NCBI RefSeq assembly: GCF_019966495.1
Contig: NZ_JAIMIA010000009.1
Location: 1 to 64,000 of the forward strand
From: Tateyamaria pelophila
GTDB taxonomy: Bacteria; Pseudomonadota; Alphaproteobacteria; Rhodobacterales; Rhodobacteraceae
Reading direction: 5' to 3'
DNA: 64,000 nucleotides
Shown here: piece by piece, positions 27,870 to 36,992 of the stretch
Layout of the letters: the number at the start of each line of letters is the position of its first letter
Numbering within the stretch: position 1 is the stretch's first letter
Program-made: the position numbers and the translations under genes
Notes under the pieces: generated by a model
What the model was told of the DNA's origin: nothing
The model's input: the letters and a program-made list of their open reading frames with translations, nothing else
Databases searched by the model: none

Positions 27870-29816
27870 TCAGGCCCGCGGGCGCCGCAGGACTCCGGCT
27901 GCCGGCAGATGCGTCCCGGCCACATCCACCCCATGCGCCGCATAGTTGAACCAGAACGTCTCGCCCCTCGTTTCGCGGCAGCGGACCCCCTCCGGCATCT
28001 CTTCCATCGGCAGAGCGGGCGCAACGGAGCGGATCAGCTGCATGTGGGCTGCATCATCGCCCCATCCGGCCATGTAGGTCACATTCGAACCGCACCGCAC
28101 TGCGACGGCTGTGCCCTCCTGCGTGGCCAACACGACCGCACCGCCCCCTTCGATCTGCTCGAAGTAGCTGTGCACAGCGCCTGCCCCCTCCAGAGGGACC
28201 GGCATATCCGGGCGCAATGACTGCACACGCGATACGGTCAGGTCACTGCCGGGCCATGCGGGTGGAAGTGGTATGGGAATGTTGAAATGCGCATCACGCG
28301 CAGCAGTGCGAGGCCCCAGAATGACCTGCGCGGTGGTTTCGGCAAGCGCTGCTTTGAGCGCGTCGGGCATATGCATCATGCCCGGTGCCAGAACGAGTTG
28401 GTATCCATCGAAATCGCGACAGGTGGCAGGCAGGATATCCACCGACAGCCCAAGCTTGCGCAAGCTGCGATACCAGTCAAACACCAGCGCAAAATAGCTG
28501 AGCCCCGCGCCATGAGGCTGCACCGCCCAGGCCGCATCGGCGTCATAATCAAACACGATCGCAACCGGGGCCTGTGCCACAGTGACGTCAGGCGCTTCGG
28601 CCAATTCGGCCATTACGGTTTCGGCCTCGGCAAAGGCTTCGGCGGCCACGCTGTCCGGGCGCAGAAGGCCCGCATGCATCTGTTCCTGGGCAAAGGGCGC
28701 CTGTCGCCAGCGGAAATAGCAGACCGCTTCGGCCCCGTGGGCGAAGGCTTCCCATGTCCAGAGCCGCACCATGCCATCCAGAGGGGACGGATTGTGTGGC
28801 GCCCAGTTCACCGGACCGGGTTGTTGTTCCATCACCCACCAGCGCCCGCCGCCCTTGGGATGGCTGCCCCGCGCGGCCCCGACCGCCCTATAGAGGTCGT
28901 GGTGAAAGGCCTGAAAGTCGGGATCGCCCTGCTGCGCGTAAGCGCGTTGATGAGCGGCATTGGCCCCTGCCCGGTCTTCGAGAAAGCCGAGCGGATAACT
29001 GTCCCAGCTTGCGATATCGAGGTCCGCGCCCACCTTGAAGTGGTCGAAATCGGTGATCCGTCCCATGTAGTTATGCGCAATGGGGGCTTGCGAATGCGCG
29101 CGGATGATATCGGTCTGTACCCGGTTGAAGGCCACCACCTGATCGGAGGTAAAGCGGCGAAAGGCCAGAACATGGGCTGGGTTTGGTTCGGTCACGGTCA
29201 GGTTCGGCAGGCCGATCTGATCGAAATCGTCGTAGTCCATGGACCAGAATACGTTGCCCCAGGCCGTATTGAGCGCGTCGATGTCGCCATCATTGCCCTG
29301 CCCCGGAAACTGGCCGCGCAGCCAGTCGCGGAACGCGGATCGCGCCGCCTTCGAATAACTGAGCGTCGTGTCATGGCAGCCATATTCGTTATCCGTCTGC
29401 CAAGCGGCCACATGCGGGTTGTCACTGTAGCGCTTGGCCATAGCTGTCACGATCCGGCGGCATTCTCCGATAAACCCCGGATGGGAAAAACAGTAGTGCC
29501 TGCGCGAGCCATAGCCGCGCGTGCGTCCTTCGGCATCCACGGCCAGCATATCGGGGTGTTTTTGCACGACCCATGCCGGGGGTGTTGCGGTGGGCGTGCC
29601 CAGAACGACGCGCAGGCCCGCCGCGCCGAGGGTTTCAATCGCGCGATCCAGCCAGTCCCACTCATAGGCGCCCTCGCACGGCTCCATCCGTTTCCACGCA
29701 AACTCGCCGATCCGCACCCATGTGAGGCCCAGCGCGGCCATGCGCGCGGCATCCTCGGCCCATTGCGCCTCGGGCCAGTGTTCGGGATAGTAGCAGACGC
29801 CCAACGTGCGTTTCAC
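27870..29816 (-). CDS. beta-galactosidase, GH42
   Basis: Hydrolyses terminal beta-D-galactosides. The 648 residues fit glycoside hydrolase family 42. The TIM-barrel domain begins LGVCYYPEHWPEAQWAEDA, a signature of the family. The acid/base glutamate is in AAWQTDNEYGCHDT, and the nucleophile glutamate is in WWVMEQQPGPVNW. A trimerisation domain and a small beta domain follow (VAIVFDYDADAAWAVQ and beyond). No signal peptide, so it acts in the cytoplasm on imported sugar. It starts with GTG overlapping the lactonase stop (GTGA) and is the last gene of the galactoside operon. Confidence 0.95.
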   Translation of the reverse strand: MKRTLGVCYYPEHWPEAQWAEDAARMAALGLTWVRIGEFAWKRMEPCEGAYEWDWLDRAIETLGAAGLRVVLGTPTATPPAWVVQKHPDMLAVDAEGRTRGYGSRRHYCFSHPGFIGECRRIVTAMAKRYSDNPHVAAWQTDNEYGCHDTTLSYSKAARSAFRDWLRGQFPGQGNDGDIDALNTAWGNVFWSMDYDDFDQIGLPNLTVTEPNPAHVLAFRRFTSDQVVAFNRVQTDIIRAHSQAPIAHNYMGRITDFDHFKVGADLDIASWDSYPLGFLEDRAGANAAHQRAYAQQGDPDFQAFHHDLYRAVGAARGSHPKGGGRWWVMEQQPGPVNWAPHNPSPLDGMVRLWTWEAFAHGAEAVCYFRWRQAPFAQEQMHAGLLRPDSVAAEAFAEAETVMAELAEAPDVTVAQAPVAIVFDYDADAAWAVQPHGAGLSYFALVFDWYRSLRKLGLSVDILPATCRDFDGYQLVLAPGMMHMPDALKAALAETTAQVILGPRTAARDAHFNIPIPLPPAWPGSDLTVSRVQSLRPDMPVPLEGAGAVHSYFEQIEGGGAVVLATQEGTAVAVRCGSNVTYMAGWGDDAAHMQLIRSVAPALPMEEMPEGVRCRETRGETFWFNYAAHGVDVAGTHLPAAGVLRRPRA

Positions 29817-30649
29817 AAGATCACCTGATATTCGCGTTGCCCGGTCACACCGATGTCGGTGACAAATGTCATCCCGCCTTGCTGTTCATCCAGGCCCTTG
29901 GCCGCAGATGTCACCAGAAGCGTTTGCAGGTCCGGGCCGCCAAAGGCGGGGCACGTGGACTGGCTGGCGGGCACTGCGATGGCGCGCAGGAAGTCTCCGT
30001 TGGGTGCATAAACGGCGACGCGCGACGCGCCCCACTGGGCATTCCAGAGGTTACCCGCGGCATCCACGACCGATCCGTCCGGGTTCAGGTTTTCGGACCA
30101 CAGGTCCAGAAATACCTCCGCCTTGCCCTTGGGCCAGCCGTCTGCGTCCAGCGCAACCCGCTGCACCTTGCGCGAGCGGGTATCGGTGAAATAAGCGGTG
30201 CTGCCGTCCGGCGCAAAGCAGATCGAATTGGAGACGGTGATCTTGTCAAAGAGCTTGCGCAGTTCGCCCCGGTAATAGCGATAAATCGCACCTGCATGCG
30301 GTTCGGCGTTGTGGCCCATCGTTCCGATCCAGAACCCGCCTTGCGGGTCGGCCCGCCCGTCATTGGAGCGGGTGGTCTCATTGTCACTTTCGAGGCCAGC
30401 GACGAATTCCTGCTCACCGGTCGGGATGTCAAAGCGCCAGAGCGCTGTCTGGGATGCAATCAAAAGCGTGTCGTGATCCACCCAGCCTGCCGCAGAGACG
30501 TTTTCGTCAAACTCCCACATGGTTTCTGTTTCTGCTTTGCAGAACAGCTTGTTGGACAAGATATCGAACCAGAAGAACGCGTTTCGTTCAGGATGCCAGA
30601 GGGGTCCCTCGCCAAGGGTGCAAATCGTATCGCTAAAGACGTCCATCAT
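29813..30649 (-). CDS. SMP-30/gluconolactonase family sugar lactonase
   Basis: A six-bladed beta-propeller lactonase of 278 residues. It probably opens the galactonolactone formed by the dehydrogenase of this operon. The metal-binding glutamate is in LGEGPLWHPERNAFFW; other typical motifs are SNDGRADPQGGFWIGTMG, SNSICFAPDGSTAYFTDT and NPDGSVVDAAGNLWNAQWG. The start (ATGATG) overlaps the stop of the KDPGal aldolase gene; the open frame continues further upstream but that part belongs to the other gene. Its stop overlaps the GH42 start. Substrate is inferred from the operon. Confidence 0.93.
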   Translation of the reverse strand: MMDVFSDTICTLGEGPLWHPERNAFFWFDILSNKLFCKAETETMWEFDENVSAAGWVDHDTLLIASQTALWRFDIPTGEQEFVAGLESDNETTRSNDGRADPQGGFWIGTMGHNAEPHAGAIYRYYRGELRKLFDKITVSNSICFAPDGSTAYFTDTRSRKVQRVALDADGWPKGKAEVFLDLWSENLNPDGSVVDAAGNLWNAQWGASRVAVYAPNGDFLRAIAVPASQSTCPAFGGPDLQTLLVTSAAKGLDEQQGGMTFVTDIGVTGQREYQVIL

Positions 30650-31248
30650 TTTGCCCCGTCGTAAGCTGCAACCATCTGGGCCGCCCGCGCGCCTACATCC
30701 TGTGCCGACATCCCCGGTGCATAGAGGGCCGAACCGATGCCGAAGCCGGTTACTCCGGCGGCGCGCCAATCGGCGAAATCGTCCGGACCGACGCCGCCCA
30801 CGGCGTAGGTTTTGGTGCCCTTGGGCAGAACCGCCCCGATCGCCTTCAACCCGCCGATCCCAAGCAAGGACGCGGGGAACAGTTTCAGGCCGTCCGCCCC
30901 GGCTTGCAAAGCGGCAAAGCATTCGGATGGCGTCATGATCCCCGGATAGGACAGCATGCCCGCCTGTTTGGTCGCCACGATCACGGAGGCATTTGTGTCG
31001 GGCGAGACGACCATGTGGGCGCCCATGTCTGCCAGCCGTTCGACCGACGGAACATCGAGCACCGTGCCGGCCCCGATCTGCGCCCGGTCCCCGACTGCGT
31101 CGAGCATCTTGCCGATACTGTCAAAGGGCTGGGGCGAGTTGAGCGGCACTTCGATCCGGTCGATCCCTGTCTCGATCAGTGTCGTGGCAATCTCGACGGC
31201 CTCTGCCGGGGTAACTCCGCGCAGGATGGCAATGATTTCGCGGCTCAT
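30646..31248 (-). CDS. dgoA: 2-dehydro-3-deoxy-6-phosphogalactonate aldolase
   Basis: Splits KDPGal to pyruvate and glyceraldehyde-3-phosphate, the last step of the De Ley-Doudoroff galactose pathway. It is a class I aldolase of the KDPG/KHG family, 200 residues. Motifs are IIAILRGVTPAEAVEIATTL, IEVPLNSPQPFDSI, IGAGTVLDVPSVERLADMGA, PDTNASV, PGIMTPSECFAALQAGADGL and the Schiff-base lysine in LKLFPAS. The segment TYAVGGVGPDDFADW binds phosphate. The start overlaps the dgoK stop (ATGA). Confidence 0.96.
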   Translation of the reverse strand: MSREIIAILRGVTPAEAVEIATTLIETGIDRIEVPLNSPQPFDSIGKMLDAVGDRAQIGAGTVLDVPSVERLADMGAHMVVSPDTNASVIVATKQAGMLSYPGIMTPSECFAALQAGADGLKLFPASLLGIGGLKAIGAVLPKGTKTYAVGGVGPDDFADWRAAGVTGFGIGSALYAPGMSAQDVGARAAQMVAAYDGAK

Positions 31249-32147
31249 TCGGCTCCTCCATATATTTGAGTGTAGGCGGCCGTGAGGCCTGCCAATGTCA
31301 TGTCTTCGGCGCTTGGTGTCTGATGCACCGGCACGCCTTGGGTTGCCAATGCCGAGGTATAGGCCCGAGCGAGGCTTTGCGCGCCGATCATGGCGACCTG
31401 CTGGCCCAGCCAATAGGGACGCATGGCGGCAAGCTCCGCTCCGATCAGGAGACCAGACAGGCGCGCGCGGGCCGCATTCGGGTCGAGCCCGTCCAGGAGC
31501 CCCTCGGCGCGCAGCGAAAACAACGACGCCGCAAGGCTTTCGGGTCGGGAAATGGCTTGGTCCACCCCCGCGGCAAAGGCCGCGTCATCCCAACCGTCGC
31601 CCATGGAGTGGCGCAAGACGGAGTGCGCCGACAAAAGCGCGAACATCTCGCCGGTCATCGCCGTGCGGAAACTGACGATCTCGCCCGCACTGATATGCGC
31701 CCATTTGGTATGGGTGCCGGGCAGGCAGATAACACCGTCAAAGCCGGGATTGGTGGCAAGGTAGCCTGCGATCTGGGTTTCCTCCCCACGCATCACATCT
31801 GCGGGCCTGGCCTGTTTGACGCCGGGCAGGATGCGCACACTGAGCCCCTCCAGCGTCGTCTTTGCAGTCGTGGCGGCGTCCGCGCCGGGGGGCGCGCAGG
31901 GCACGGAGGCATAAGGCGCTTCGGCCCAGCCTTGCCGCGAGCCGACCATGCCGCAGGCCAGAACAGGCACCGGCAGCACATCGCCGCAGAGCTTTTGCAA
32001 GGCGGGTTCGAACCCAGTTGGATCAAGCGTGCCCATGCCGTCAGTCGATTGCCGACGTTCGATGACCGATCCGTCACTGCGCATCACCCACGCCCGCAGA
32101 TGCGACGTGCCCCAATCCACTGCAATCCACGCCACATCCTGCATCAC
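31245..32147 (-). CDS. dgoK: 2-dehydro-3-deoxygalactonokinase
   Basis: Phosphorylates 2-keto-3-deoxygalactonate with ATP. The 300 residues fit the DgoK family, which belongs to the ASKHA/hexokinase-like fold. Signs are IAVDWGTSHLRAWVM at the N-terminus (phosphate-1 loop), CGMVGSRQGWAEAPY, GEETQIAGYL and ICLPGTHTKWAHISAGEIVS. Two start codons stand in tandem, GTG at 32147 and ATG at 32144, both overlapping the stop of the SDR gene; the choice does not change the product much. Coupled to dgoA downstream. Confidence 0.95.
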   Translation of the reverse strand: MMQDVAWIAVDWGTSHLRAWVMRSDGSVIERRQSTDGMGTLDPTGFEPALQKLCGDVLPVPVLACGMVGSRQGWAEAPYASVPCAPPGADAATTAKTTLEGLSVRILPGVKQARPADVMRGEETQIAGYLATNPGFDGVICLPGTHTKWAHISAGEIVSFRTAMTGEMFALLSAHSVLRHSMGDGWDDAAFAAGVDQAISRPESLAASLFSLRAEGLLDGLDPNAARARLSGLLIGAELAAMRPYWLGQQVAMIGAQSLARAYTSALATQGVPVHQTPSAEDMTLAGLTAAYTQIYGGAE

Positions 32148-32914
32148 CCGGACACCACCACGCCGCCATCAATCGCCATGGACTGGCCCGTCATCATGCG
32201 GCTGACATCGGAGGCCAGAAACAGCGTCGCCCCGACGATATCGCGCGGTTCGAGATGCTCCTTGAGGCACTGACGTTCCATATGCGCGGCAAGCCCGTCG
32301 GGCGTCGCCCATTTGTCCAGTTGCTTTTGCGTCAGCACCCAGCCCGGCGCAATCACGTTGACCCGGATCTTGTCGGGACCGAACTCGCGCGCAAGGCTGC
32401 GCGACATGCCGTTGATGCCCGAATTGGCGCCGGTGTAGATCGGATAGCCCGCATTCCCCATCATGTAGCTGATGGAGGAGAAGTTGATGATTGATCCGCC
32501 CCCTGCCGCCTGCATGCCCGGAATGACCGCCTGACAGGCAAAGAAATAGGCTTTGAAGTTGATCGCGATCATCCAGTCCCAAAAGTCGCTGTCGACTTCG
32601 GCGGTGCTGTGGCGTTTGTCATTGGCGGCATTGTTGACCAGCGTGCTGATCGGCCCGTGGGCTGCCGCCGCCTGATCGATGCACGCCTTGAGCGCGTCCA
32701 CATCCGTGATGTCGCAGGGCATGAACAGCGGACGGGTGCCATGCTTGGCCTCCACTTCGTCGCAAAAGGCCGAGGCGTCGGAGCGTTGGACAAAGGCGAC
32801 CTTGGCCCCCTGTTCGAGAAACCCTTCGGTCAGGGACGCGCCGATGCCTGACCCACCGCCGGTGATGAACACGGACGTGTCTTTGAGGTCGTGAAATGTC
32901 GCAGTCTCTTTCAT
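32144..32914 (-). CDS. SDR-family sugar dehydrogenase, YxxxN variant
   Basis: A short-chain dehydrogenase of 256 residues, probably oxidising galactose to galactonolactone in this operon. The cofactor loop is ITGGGSGIGASL, followed by the LVNNAANDK motif. The catalytic serine is Ser147 and the tyrosine is Tyr160 in the segment GYPIYTGANSG. At the position of the usual catalytic lysine (YxxxK) stands Asn164; the codon is AAT. I recall relatives with the same YTxAN pattern, so it may be a subfamily trait. The end AIDGGVVVSG is typical. Its stop overlaps the dgoK start and it begins 23 bases after the GH36 gene. The substrate is an inference. Confidence 0.9.
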   Translation of the reverse strand: MKETATFHDLKDTSVFITGGGSGIGASLTEGFLEQGAKVAFVQRSDASAFCDEVEAKHGTRPLFMPCDITDVDALKACIDQAAAAHGPISTLVNNAANDKRHSTAEVDSDFWDWMIAINFKAYFFACQAVIPGMQAAGGGSIINFSSISYMMGNAGYPIYTGANSGINGMSRSLAREFGPDKIRVNVIAPGWVLTQKQLDKWATPDGLAAHMERQCLKEHLEPRDIVGATLFLASDVSRMMTGQSMAIDGGVVVSG

Positions 32915-32937
32915 GGTTCAACTCTTTCTGGCGCGGA

Positions 32938-35022
32938 TCAGGCAAGGTCGCCCTTGATGACCCACATCCGTTCGGGAAAACTCCATGGCAGCGTCAGGCC
33001 ATGATACATCAGATAGGCACCGCTCACCACGATCGGGCCGGATTTCAGCGCGTTGGCTCCGCGCGAGAGATGCCCCACATCCTCCCGGTTGACCAGTTCG
33101 ATGCGGTATTTTGCATTCGGCGTCAGCCGTGTCAGGCGCAAGGGGCGCGGGGCGATCTGGTCGCTTGTCGCGGCCTTGCCTGCAAAGACGACGAATTGCG
33201 CCCCGCCCTGCTCCAGATGTTGTTCAGCGATGACTGCCGGGTCGGCACTGTCGAGGCGCAGGATATCCGCGCCCGTCATCCACGACCGGTTGTGTTTCCA
33301 CCAACTGGTGACGTCGGTCAGAACCTGCGTTTCGTCTTCGGTCAATTCGCGCGGGTCCATCTCGAACCCCATATGGCGCTGTGCGGCGACCCAAGCGCGG
33401 AACCGGATATCAAGCGTGCGCCCGGACGTATGGCAAACGCGGGGACCAACATGGCTGCCGGTGACGGCCATCGGCAGGAAGATCGACGCGTTATGCTGCA
33501 TCCGCAGACGTTCTACAGCGTCGTTGCTGTCACTCAGCCACACGCGTTGGGTCCGCTCCATGATCCCGAAATCGATACGACCGCCACCTGAGGCGCAGCT
33601 TTCGATCTCCACATGGGGAAATTCGCGACGCAACCGATCCAGCAACGCATAGGATCCCCGCGTCTGCGCCGCATCCGGCATCGGCAACACGCGATTGTGG
33701 TCCCATTTGACATATTCGATGTCATGGCGGCTCAGAATGTCGCTGATCCGGGCAAAAAGGAAGGACTGCACGGCAGGCAGCGCCATGTTGAGCGCCATTT
33801 GCTGACGGCCCATGATCTGATCCTCGCCGCCCAGCGCCCAGTCGGGATGGGCGCGGAAGATGTCGGAATTCGGGTTGATCATCTCGGGCTCGAACCAGAT
33901 CCCGAACGTCATGCCGAGGCTCTTGACGTGGTCGATCAGCGGGGTGAGACCATCGGGATACTTGCGCGGATCGACTTCCCAATCGCTCAGCGCCTGGGTG
34001 TCGTCATCGCGGTTGCCGAACCAGCCATCGTCCAGCACGAACCGCTCGGCCCCCAGCTTGGCAGCGCGTTCGGCGATGTCTTTCAATTCGTCCAGATTGT
34101 GGTTGAAATAGACAGCTTCCCAGCAGTTGTAATGCACCGGGCGTGGCGCGTCGGGACGCGGAAAGGTCACGACCCGGTCGCGCAAATGCCGTTGAAACGC
34201 AACGGCACAGCCGTTCAGCCCATCGTCGGAGAACACGGCGTAGAGCTTGCCGGTGGAAAAGCGGGTCTGCGCGCTGCTCTCGACGCGGGACGCATGTCCG
34301 AACTGGATTTGACGGCGCCCATCGGGCAGTTCTTCGGCGACCATGCGGTGCCCGCCGGACCAGCCATAGTGGAATGCGTAGGTGTGGCCCGAAGCGTTGG
34401 AGGCCCCGCGCACCGGCACGATCAGGCCGGGAAAATGCTCATGCCCGGTTCGCCCGGTCCGGTTCTCGCGGTAGCGCATGCCGGCAGACCACGGGGTCCG
34501 GTTCATCTGAAATTCACCACACCAGCGCCCGGCGAAATCGATCATCTCGTCGCTGAGTTGCGGCGCAGGGAAGACCGGTGCGCTGAGCCAGTGCAGGTGC
34601 ATCGGTTGTTCGGCCTCAACCTCTGCGCTGGCTTCGATGATGTGGGTTTCCACATCAATGGCAAAGCGCGCCCGGTAGGTCAGCGTACGGTCCTGATCCA
34701 GATAGGTCAGCACCAGTACGCCGTCGCCCAGATCCGCCTGCTCCAAACGGAACTTGGGCAAGAACGGCGCGCCGTCCCCGGTGCGAATGATCAACCCCGG
34801 TTGGCCGGGAAACGACCGCGTCGCTTCGGGACAGATGCTCAACTCGGGGTTTGCATCCAGCATGCCCCCGGTCACATCCAGCGCATAGGCTTGGTAAAGG
34901 GTCGTCAGATCTTCTTGGTCCGGCAGCGAGGGTCCCCAATAGACGACCTCGGCCAATCGACCCTTGTCAGAGCCCAGAACCAGAGTCTGACGCCCGTCAT
35001 CCAGACGCCAACATCGTATCAC
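32938..35022 (-). CDS. alpha-galactosidase, GH36
   Basis: Releases galactose from alpha-galactosides such as melibiose or raffinose. It has 694 residues, typical of clan GH-D family 36. The N-terminal beta-sandwich domain comes first; the catalytic barrel has RFVLDDGWFGNRDDD, WFEPEMINPNSD, the nucleophile aspartate in VKWDHNRVL, and the acid/base aspartate in VWLSDSNDAVER after SCASGGGRIDFGIM. No signal peptide, so it acts in the cytoplasm. The GTG start at 35022 overlaps the permease stop (GTGA); a longer open frame upstream lies inside the permease gene and is not used. Confidence 0.95.
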   Translation of the reverse strand: MIRCWRLDDGRQTLVLGSDKGRLAEVVYWGPSLPDQEDLTTLYQAYALDVTGGMLDANPELSICPEATRSFPGQPGLIIRTGDGAPFLPKFRLEQADLGDGVLVLTYLDQDRTLTYRARFAIDVETHIIEASAEVEAEQPMHLHWLSAPVFPAPQLSDEMIDFAGRWCGEFQMNRTPWSAGMRYRENRTGRTGHEHFPGLIVPVRGASNASGHTYAFHYGWSGGHRMVAEELPDGRRQIQFGHASRVESSAQTRFSTGKLYAVFSDDGLNGCAVAFQRHLRDRVVTFPRPDAPRPVHYNCWEAVYFNHNLDELKDIAERAAKLGAERFVLDDGWFGNRDDDTQALSDWEVDPRKYPDGLTPLIDHVKSLGMTFGIWFEPEMINPNSDIFRAHPDWALGGEDQIMGRQQMALNMALPAVQSFLFARISDILSRHDIEYVKWDHNRVLPMPDAAQTRGSYALLDRLRREFPHVEIESCASGGGRIDFGIMERTQRVWLSDSNDAVERLRMQHNASIFLPMAVTGSHVGPRVCHTSGRTLDIRFRAWVAAQRHMGFEMDPRELTEDETQVLTDVTSWWKHNRSWMTGADILRLDSADPAVIAEQHLEQGGAQFVVFAGKAATSDQIAPRPLRLTRLTPNAKYRIELVNREDVGHLSRGANALKSGPIVVSGAYLMYHGLTLPWSFPERMWVIKGDLA

Positions 35023-35867
35023 TTTACAGCCCCCAACGTCAGACCAGATATGAAATGCCGCTGCATCAGGAAGAACATCACCACAGGCGGAACCGCCGCC
35101 AGCAAGGACGCAGCCGAAACCAGATGCCAGTTGTTGACGAACTGACCATTGAGGGCACGCACGCCAGCGGTGATCGGCTTGGCGGCCTCGCCTTGCGTCA
35201 GCACGTTGGCCCAGAAGAAATCGTTCCACACGAAGGTGAAAATCAACACGGCCAGTGCCGCGATCGCGGGCCGCACCAGAGGCAGGATCACGTACCAGAA
35301 AATCTTCCACTCCGCGACGCCTTCGATGCGGGCGGATTCCACCAGATCGAAGGGCAGTGCCTTGATGAAGTTGCGCATGAAGAGGGTACAGAACCCGGTC
35401 TGGAAGGCTGCGTGGAACAGGAATTGCCCTGCGATGGTGTCATAGAGCCCCGTTTGCACCGACATGTCGCGCACTGGCACCATGAGGATCTGAAACGGGA
35501 TGAAGTTGCCTGCCACGAACAAGAAAAACAGCGGCAGTGCCACCCGGAACCGGTAGATCGCCAGCGCATAGCCCGCAAGGCAAGCCAATGCGACCGAGAT
35601 CATGACCGTGGGCACCGTGATGAGCACCGAGTTCAACATGTACTGCGCCGCCGCCGATTGGGTAAACACGGCGGTGTAATTGTCGATCAGCGCGAATTCC
35701 GACGGCCAGCCAAACACGTTGCCCGAGTTGATATCCTTGGCCGACCGGATCGACGTCAGAAAAATCGCGATCAGCGGCAACAGCCACAGGATCAGCGCAA
35801 AGGGCAGAAAGGTCTGGTAAGCAAGACGCGCTATCTGGGTGGATTTTTCGATTGGACGTGGAAACAT
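35019..35867 (-). CDS. sugar ABC transporter permease, MalG type
   Basis: Second inner-membrane permease of a CUT1 carbohydrate importer, 282 residues with six predicted helices (for example FLPFALILWLLPLIAIFLTS near the N-terminus). The EAA loop that contacts the ATPase reads ESARIEGVAEWKIFWYVILP. It lies one base after the MalF-type permease and overlaps the alpha-galactosidase start by 4 bases. Sugar specificity comes from the binding protein and is inferred to be galactosides from the operon. Confidence 0.95.
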   Translation of the reverse strand: MFPRPIEKSTQIARLAYQTFLPFALILWLLPLIAIFLTSIRSAKDINSGNVFGWPSEFALIDNYTAVFTQSAAAQYMLNSVLITVPTVMISVALACLAGYALAIYRFRVALPLFFLFVAGNFIPFQILMVPVRDMSVQTGLYDTIAGQFLFHAAFQTGFCTLFMRNFIKALPFDLVESARIEGVAEWKIFWYVILPLVRPAIAALAVLIFTFVWNDFFWANVLTQGEAAKPITAGVRALNGQFVNNWHLVSAASLLAAVPPVVMFFLMQRHFISGLTLGAVK

Positions 35868-35868
35868 A

Positions 35869-36855
35869 TCAACGACCTCCCTTTTCGTCCTGGTACATGC
35901 GCCACAAGAAGTAACTTATGAAAATCAACATGATACCGAACAGAACTGTTGCAACGGATGACCCGTATCCATAGCGCTCGCCATATTCCGAAATCGCGAC
36001 TTCGTACATGTAATGCGACAGCACGTTGGTGGACCCGAATGGCCCGCCCTGCGTCATGATCGCAATCATGTCGAAAGAGCGCAAAGCGCCGATGACGGTC
36101 ACGACAATAGCGATGAAGGTCGCGGGCTTGAGCTGTGGAACGACGACATACCACAGCATCTTCCAGCCCTTGGCCCCGTCCAAACGGGCCGCTTCGATCT
36201 GGTCGGCGGCCACGTTGTTGAGGCCGGTGAGATAAAGGATCATGCAATAGGCGATCTGTGGCCAGAGGCCCGCCGCAATGATGCCGTAGGTGGCCCATTC
36301 CGGGCTCGACAGGATATCGGGCGCGGGGCGCGAGCAGGTGAAGGTGACGTTGCCCACGATGTTGATCGTCTCTTCGCAGAAGAGCGCTTTCCAAACCGTG
36401 CCGACGACACCGAAATCCGGGTTGTAGAACCAGCCAAAGATCAGACCGACAACGACCTGAGAGATCACGAAGGGAAAGAAGAACATCGACTTGTAAAACC
36501 GCATGCCCGTCACCGTCTGGTTCAGGTAGAGCGCGATGAACAGGCCCAGCGGCACTGCGAGCATATACAGAACCAGCCAGGCGATGTTGTTGCGCAGCGA
36601 GGTCCAGAAGTTCGGATCATCCCAGAGTTTGACGTAGTTGCCGAAACCCACCCAGGTGGCCGTGCTTTCGCCGTCGGCCGTGTAAAGTCCGTTCCATTCA
36701 TAGAGGCTCAGCCAGAGGCTCTCGAAGATCGGGATGACGACGTAGATGGCGAAAAAGATCAGGGCGGGGATCAGGAATATCCACGGAGCGACGGCCAGTT
36801 TGTTGCGACTGAGCCAGTTTGGCTTGGCCTGCGGTTGATGCGCGGCATCAGACAT
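35869..36855 (-). CDS. sugar ABC transporter permease, MalF type
   Basis: First inner-membrane permease of the CUT1 importer, 328 residues. The first helix is VAPWIFLIPALIFFAIYVVI. The EAA loop is EAARLDGAKGWKMLWYVVVP. A periplasmic insertion with two cysteines (KALFCEETINIVGN, FTCSRPAPD) is present, as in many MalF-like proteins. The start at 36855 has an RBS (AGGAG); an upstream ATG at 36924 would add 23 unrelated residues. A hairpin separates it from the binding-protein gene. Confidence 0.95.
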   Translation of the reverse strand: MSDAAHQPQAKPNWLSRNKLAVAPWIFLIPALIFFAIYVVIPIFESLWLSLYEWNGLYTADGESTATWVGFGNYVKLWDDPNFWTSLRNNIAWLVLYMLAVPLGLFIALYLNQTVTGMRFYKSMFFFPFVISQVVVGLIFGWFYNPDFGVVGTVWKALFCEETINIVGNVTFTCSRPAPDILSSPEWATYGIIAAGLWPQIAYCMILYLTGLNNVAADQIEAARLDGAKGWKMLWYVVVPQLKPATFIAIVVTVIGALRSFDMIAIMTQGGPFGSTNVLSHYMYEVAISEYGERYGYGSSVATVLFGIMLIFISYFLWRMYQDEKGGR

Positions 36856-36958
36856 GGGGCATGCTCCTGATCTGGTGTGTGAGGTGCCTTGGTGCCGACA
36901 CCCAGTAACCTCGTGAAAACGCAAGATGGGCGCGCTTTCAAAGGGTTAATGATAGGAA

Positions 36959-36984
36959 CGGGGTGGACATAAATGCCCACCCCG
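36959..36984 (-). promoter_or_regulatory. hairpin between binding protein and permease genes
   Basis: CGGGGTGG and CCACCCCG form an 8-base stem around a 10-base loop, 8 bases after the stop of the binding-protein gene. Such hairpins in ABC operons often protect the upstream mRNA or cause partial termination, so that more binding protein than permease is made. This role is inferred. Confidence 0.6.
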
Positions 36985-36992
36985 AAGGTCGC

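Noticed and set aside
28287-29828. Long plus-strand open frame of 513 codons opposite the GH42 gene
   Set aside because: High-GC shadow frame on the strand opposite a clear gene. It has no family motif, and the minus-strand protein has all GH42 signatures.
30650-30922. 91-codon extension upstream of the SMP-30 lactonase
   Set aside because: It lies within dgoA in another frame and does not resemble a lactonase. The ATGATG at 30649 overlapping the dgoA stop is the natural start.
33613-35145. Long plus-strand open frame of 510 codons opposite the GH36 gene
   Set aside because: Same reason: a shadow of the alpha-galactosidase gene with histidine- and arginine-rich, unstructured composition.
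35023-35310. 96-codon extension upstream of the alpha-galactosidase
   Set aside because: It lies within the MalG-type permease gene. The GTG at 35022 overlapping the permease stop is the natural start.
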